This document shows, one piece after another, positions 63,942-64,000 of a stretch of 64,000 nt of DNA. The DNA lies in the NCBI RefSeq assembly GCF_900091585.1, contig NZ_FMHT01000003.1, positions 2,093,501 through 2,157,500 of the forward strand, given 5' to 3'. The position numbers and the translations under genes are program-made. Each line of letters opens with the position of its first letter. Position 1 is the first letter of the stretch. The stretch is from Micromonospora nigra (GTDB lineage Bacteria; Actinomycetota; Actinomycetes; Mycobacteriales; Micromonosporaceae). The notes below the pieces were generated by a model. That model did no database searches. It was given only the letters and a program-made list of their open reading frames with translations, and was not told the origin of the DNA.

Positions 63942-64000
63942 TTACAGCTCGGTGGCCGAGCCACCGGCCGCGGTGATCTTCTCCTTCGCCGACGCGCTGA
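63942..64000 (-). CDS. rplO: 50S ribosomal protein L15, partial (C-terminus)
   Basis: Only the last 18 or so residues are in the window: SASAKEKITAAGGSATEL then TAA. This is the characteristic end of L15, and the place before secY agrees. The rest lies beyond the right edge. Confidence 0.9.
   Translation of the reverse strand, partial: SASAKEKITAAGGSATEL

Overview
The window is very GC-rich DNA from the core chromosome of an actinomycete. Gene content and order fit the Micromonosporaceae, with a Micromonospora-like genome most likely. The grounds are GC-saturated third codon positions, frequent GTG and TTG starts, 4-bp ATGA/GTGA gene overlaps, a mycothiol-type DinB enzyme, an F420/FMN LLM oxidoreductase, a conservon (roadblock, DUF742, GTPase) and the order secY-adk-map-infA-rpmJ-rpsM-rpsK-rpsD-rpoA-rplQ-truA. 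This assignment comes from reading the sequence, not from a database search.

Layout. (1) 1-11.5 kb, minus strand: two ABC half-exporters (the second with a degenerate ATPase), then the tRNA t6A and cell-wall housekeeping cluster (tsaD, rimI, tsaB, a mycothiol-dependent-type enzyme, ung, tsaE, an alpha/beta hydrolase, alr, nnr, acpS). A 24-copy perfect 8-bp repeat lies just upstream of tsaB. (2) 11.7-21 kb: a small helical protein plus a DUF1023-type hydrolase, glmS, an aminotransferase, an eight-pass membrane protein, glmM, rpsI and rplM. (3) 21-31 kb: nitrate assimilation. narK stands alone on the minus strand. The overlapping plus-strand operon is nasA, a FAD/BFD electron-transfer protein, nirB, nirD and an NnaR-like regulator, with a good GlnR-type box upstream. 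A PemK/MazF-like toxin-antitoxin pair sits between narK and the operon. (4) 31-36 kb: a four-gene conservon whose sensor has a NIT-like input region. (5) 36-44 kb: a lipoprotein, a split divergent ABC uptake system with an LLM oxidoreductase and a cupin, and a low-complexity membrane protein. (6) 44-50 kb: a seven-gene thiamine operon (thiE, thiO, thiS, thiG, a second ThiE-like protein, thiD, thiC) headed by a clear TPP riboswitch and a recognisable promoter. (7) 50-55 kb: aldo/keto reductase, ABC-F ATPase, methyltransferase and an anchored hypothetical protein. (8) 55-64 kb: truA and the alpha/spc end of the ribosomal protein region up to the tail of rplO.

How it fits together. Regions 1, 2 and 8 are conserved housekeeping DNA. 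Regions 3 to 7 lie between truA and rplM, which are usually close together in actinomycetes, and carry metabolic and signalling modules. Nitrate would enter by NarK, be reduced to nitrite by NasA and to ammonium by NirBD. Siroheme supply and operon control may be linked through the HemD-like NnaR, and GlnR would give nitrogen control. The thiamine operon is under TPP feedback.

Two themes stand out. Short tandem repeats are unusually common, both in intergenic DNA and in frame inside genes (rimI, tsaE, the conservon kinase, the 41.9-kb membrane protein). Gene ends are marked by long GC-rich hairpins, only a few of them followed by a U-tract. No tRNA, rRNA, CRISPR array, insertion sequence or prophage was seen.
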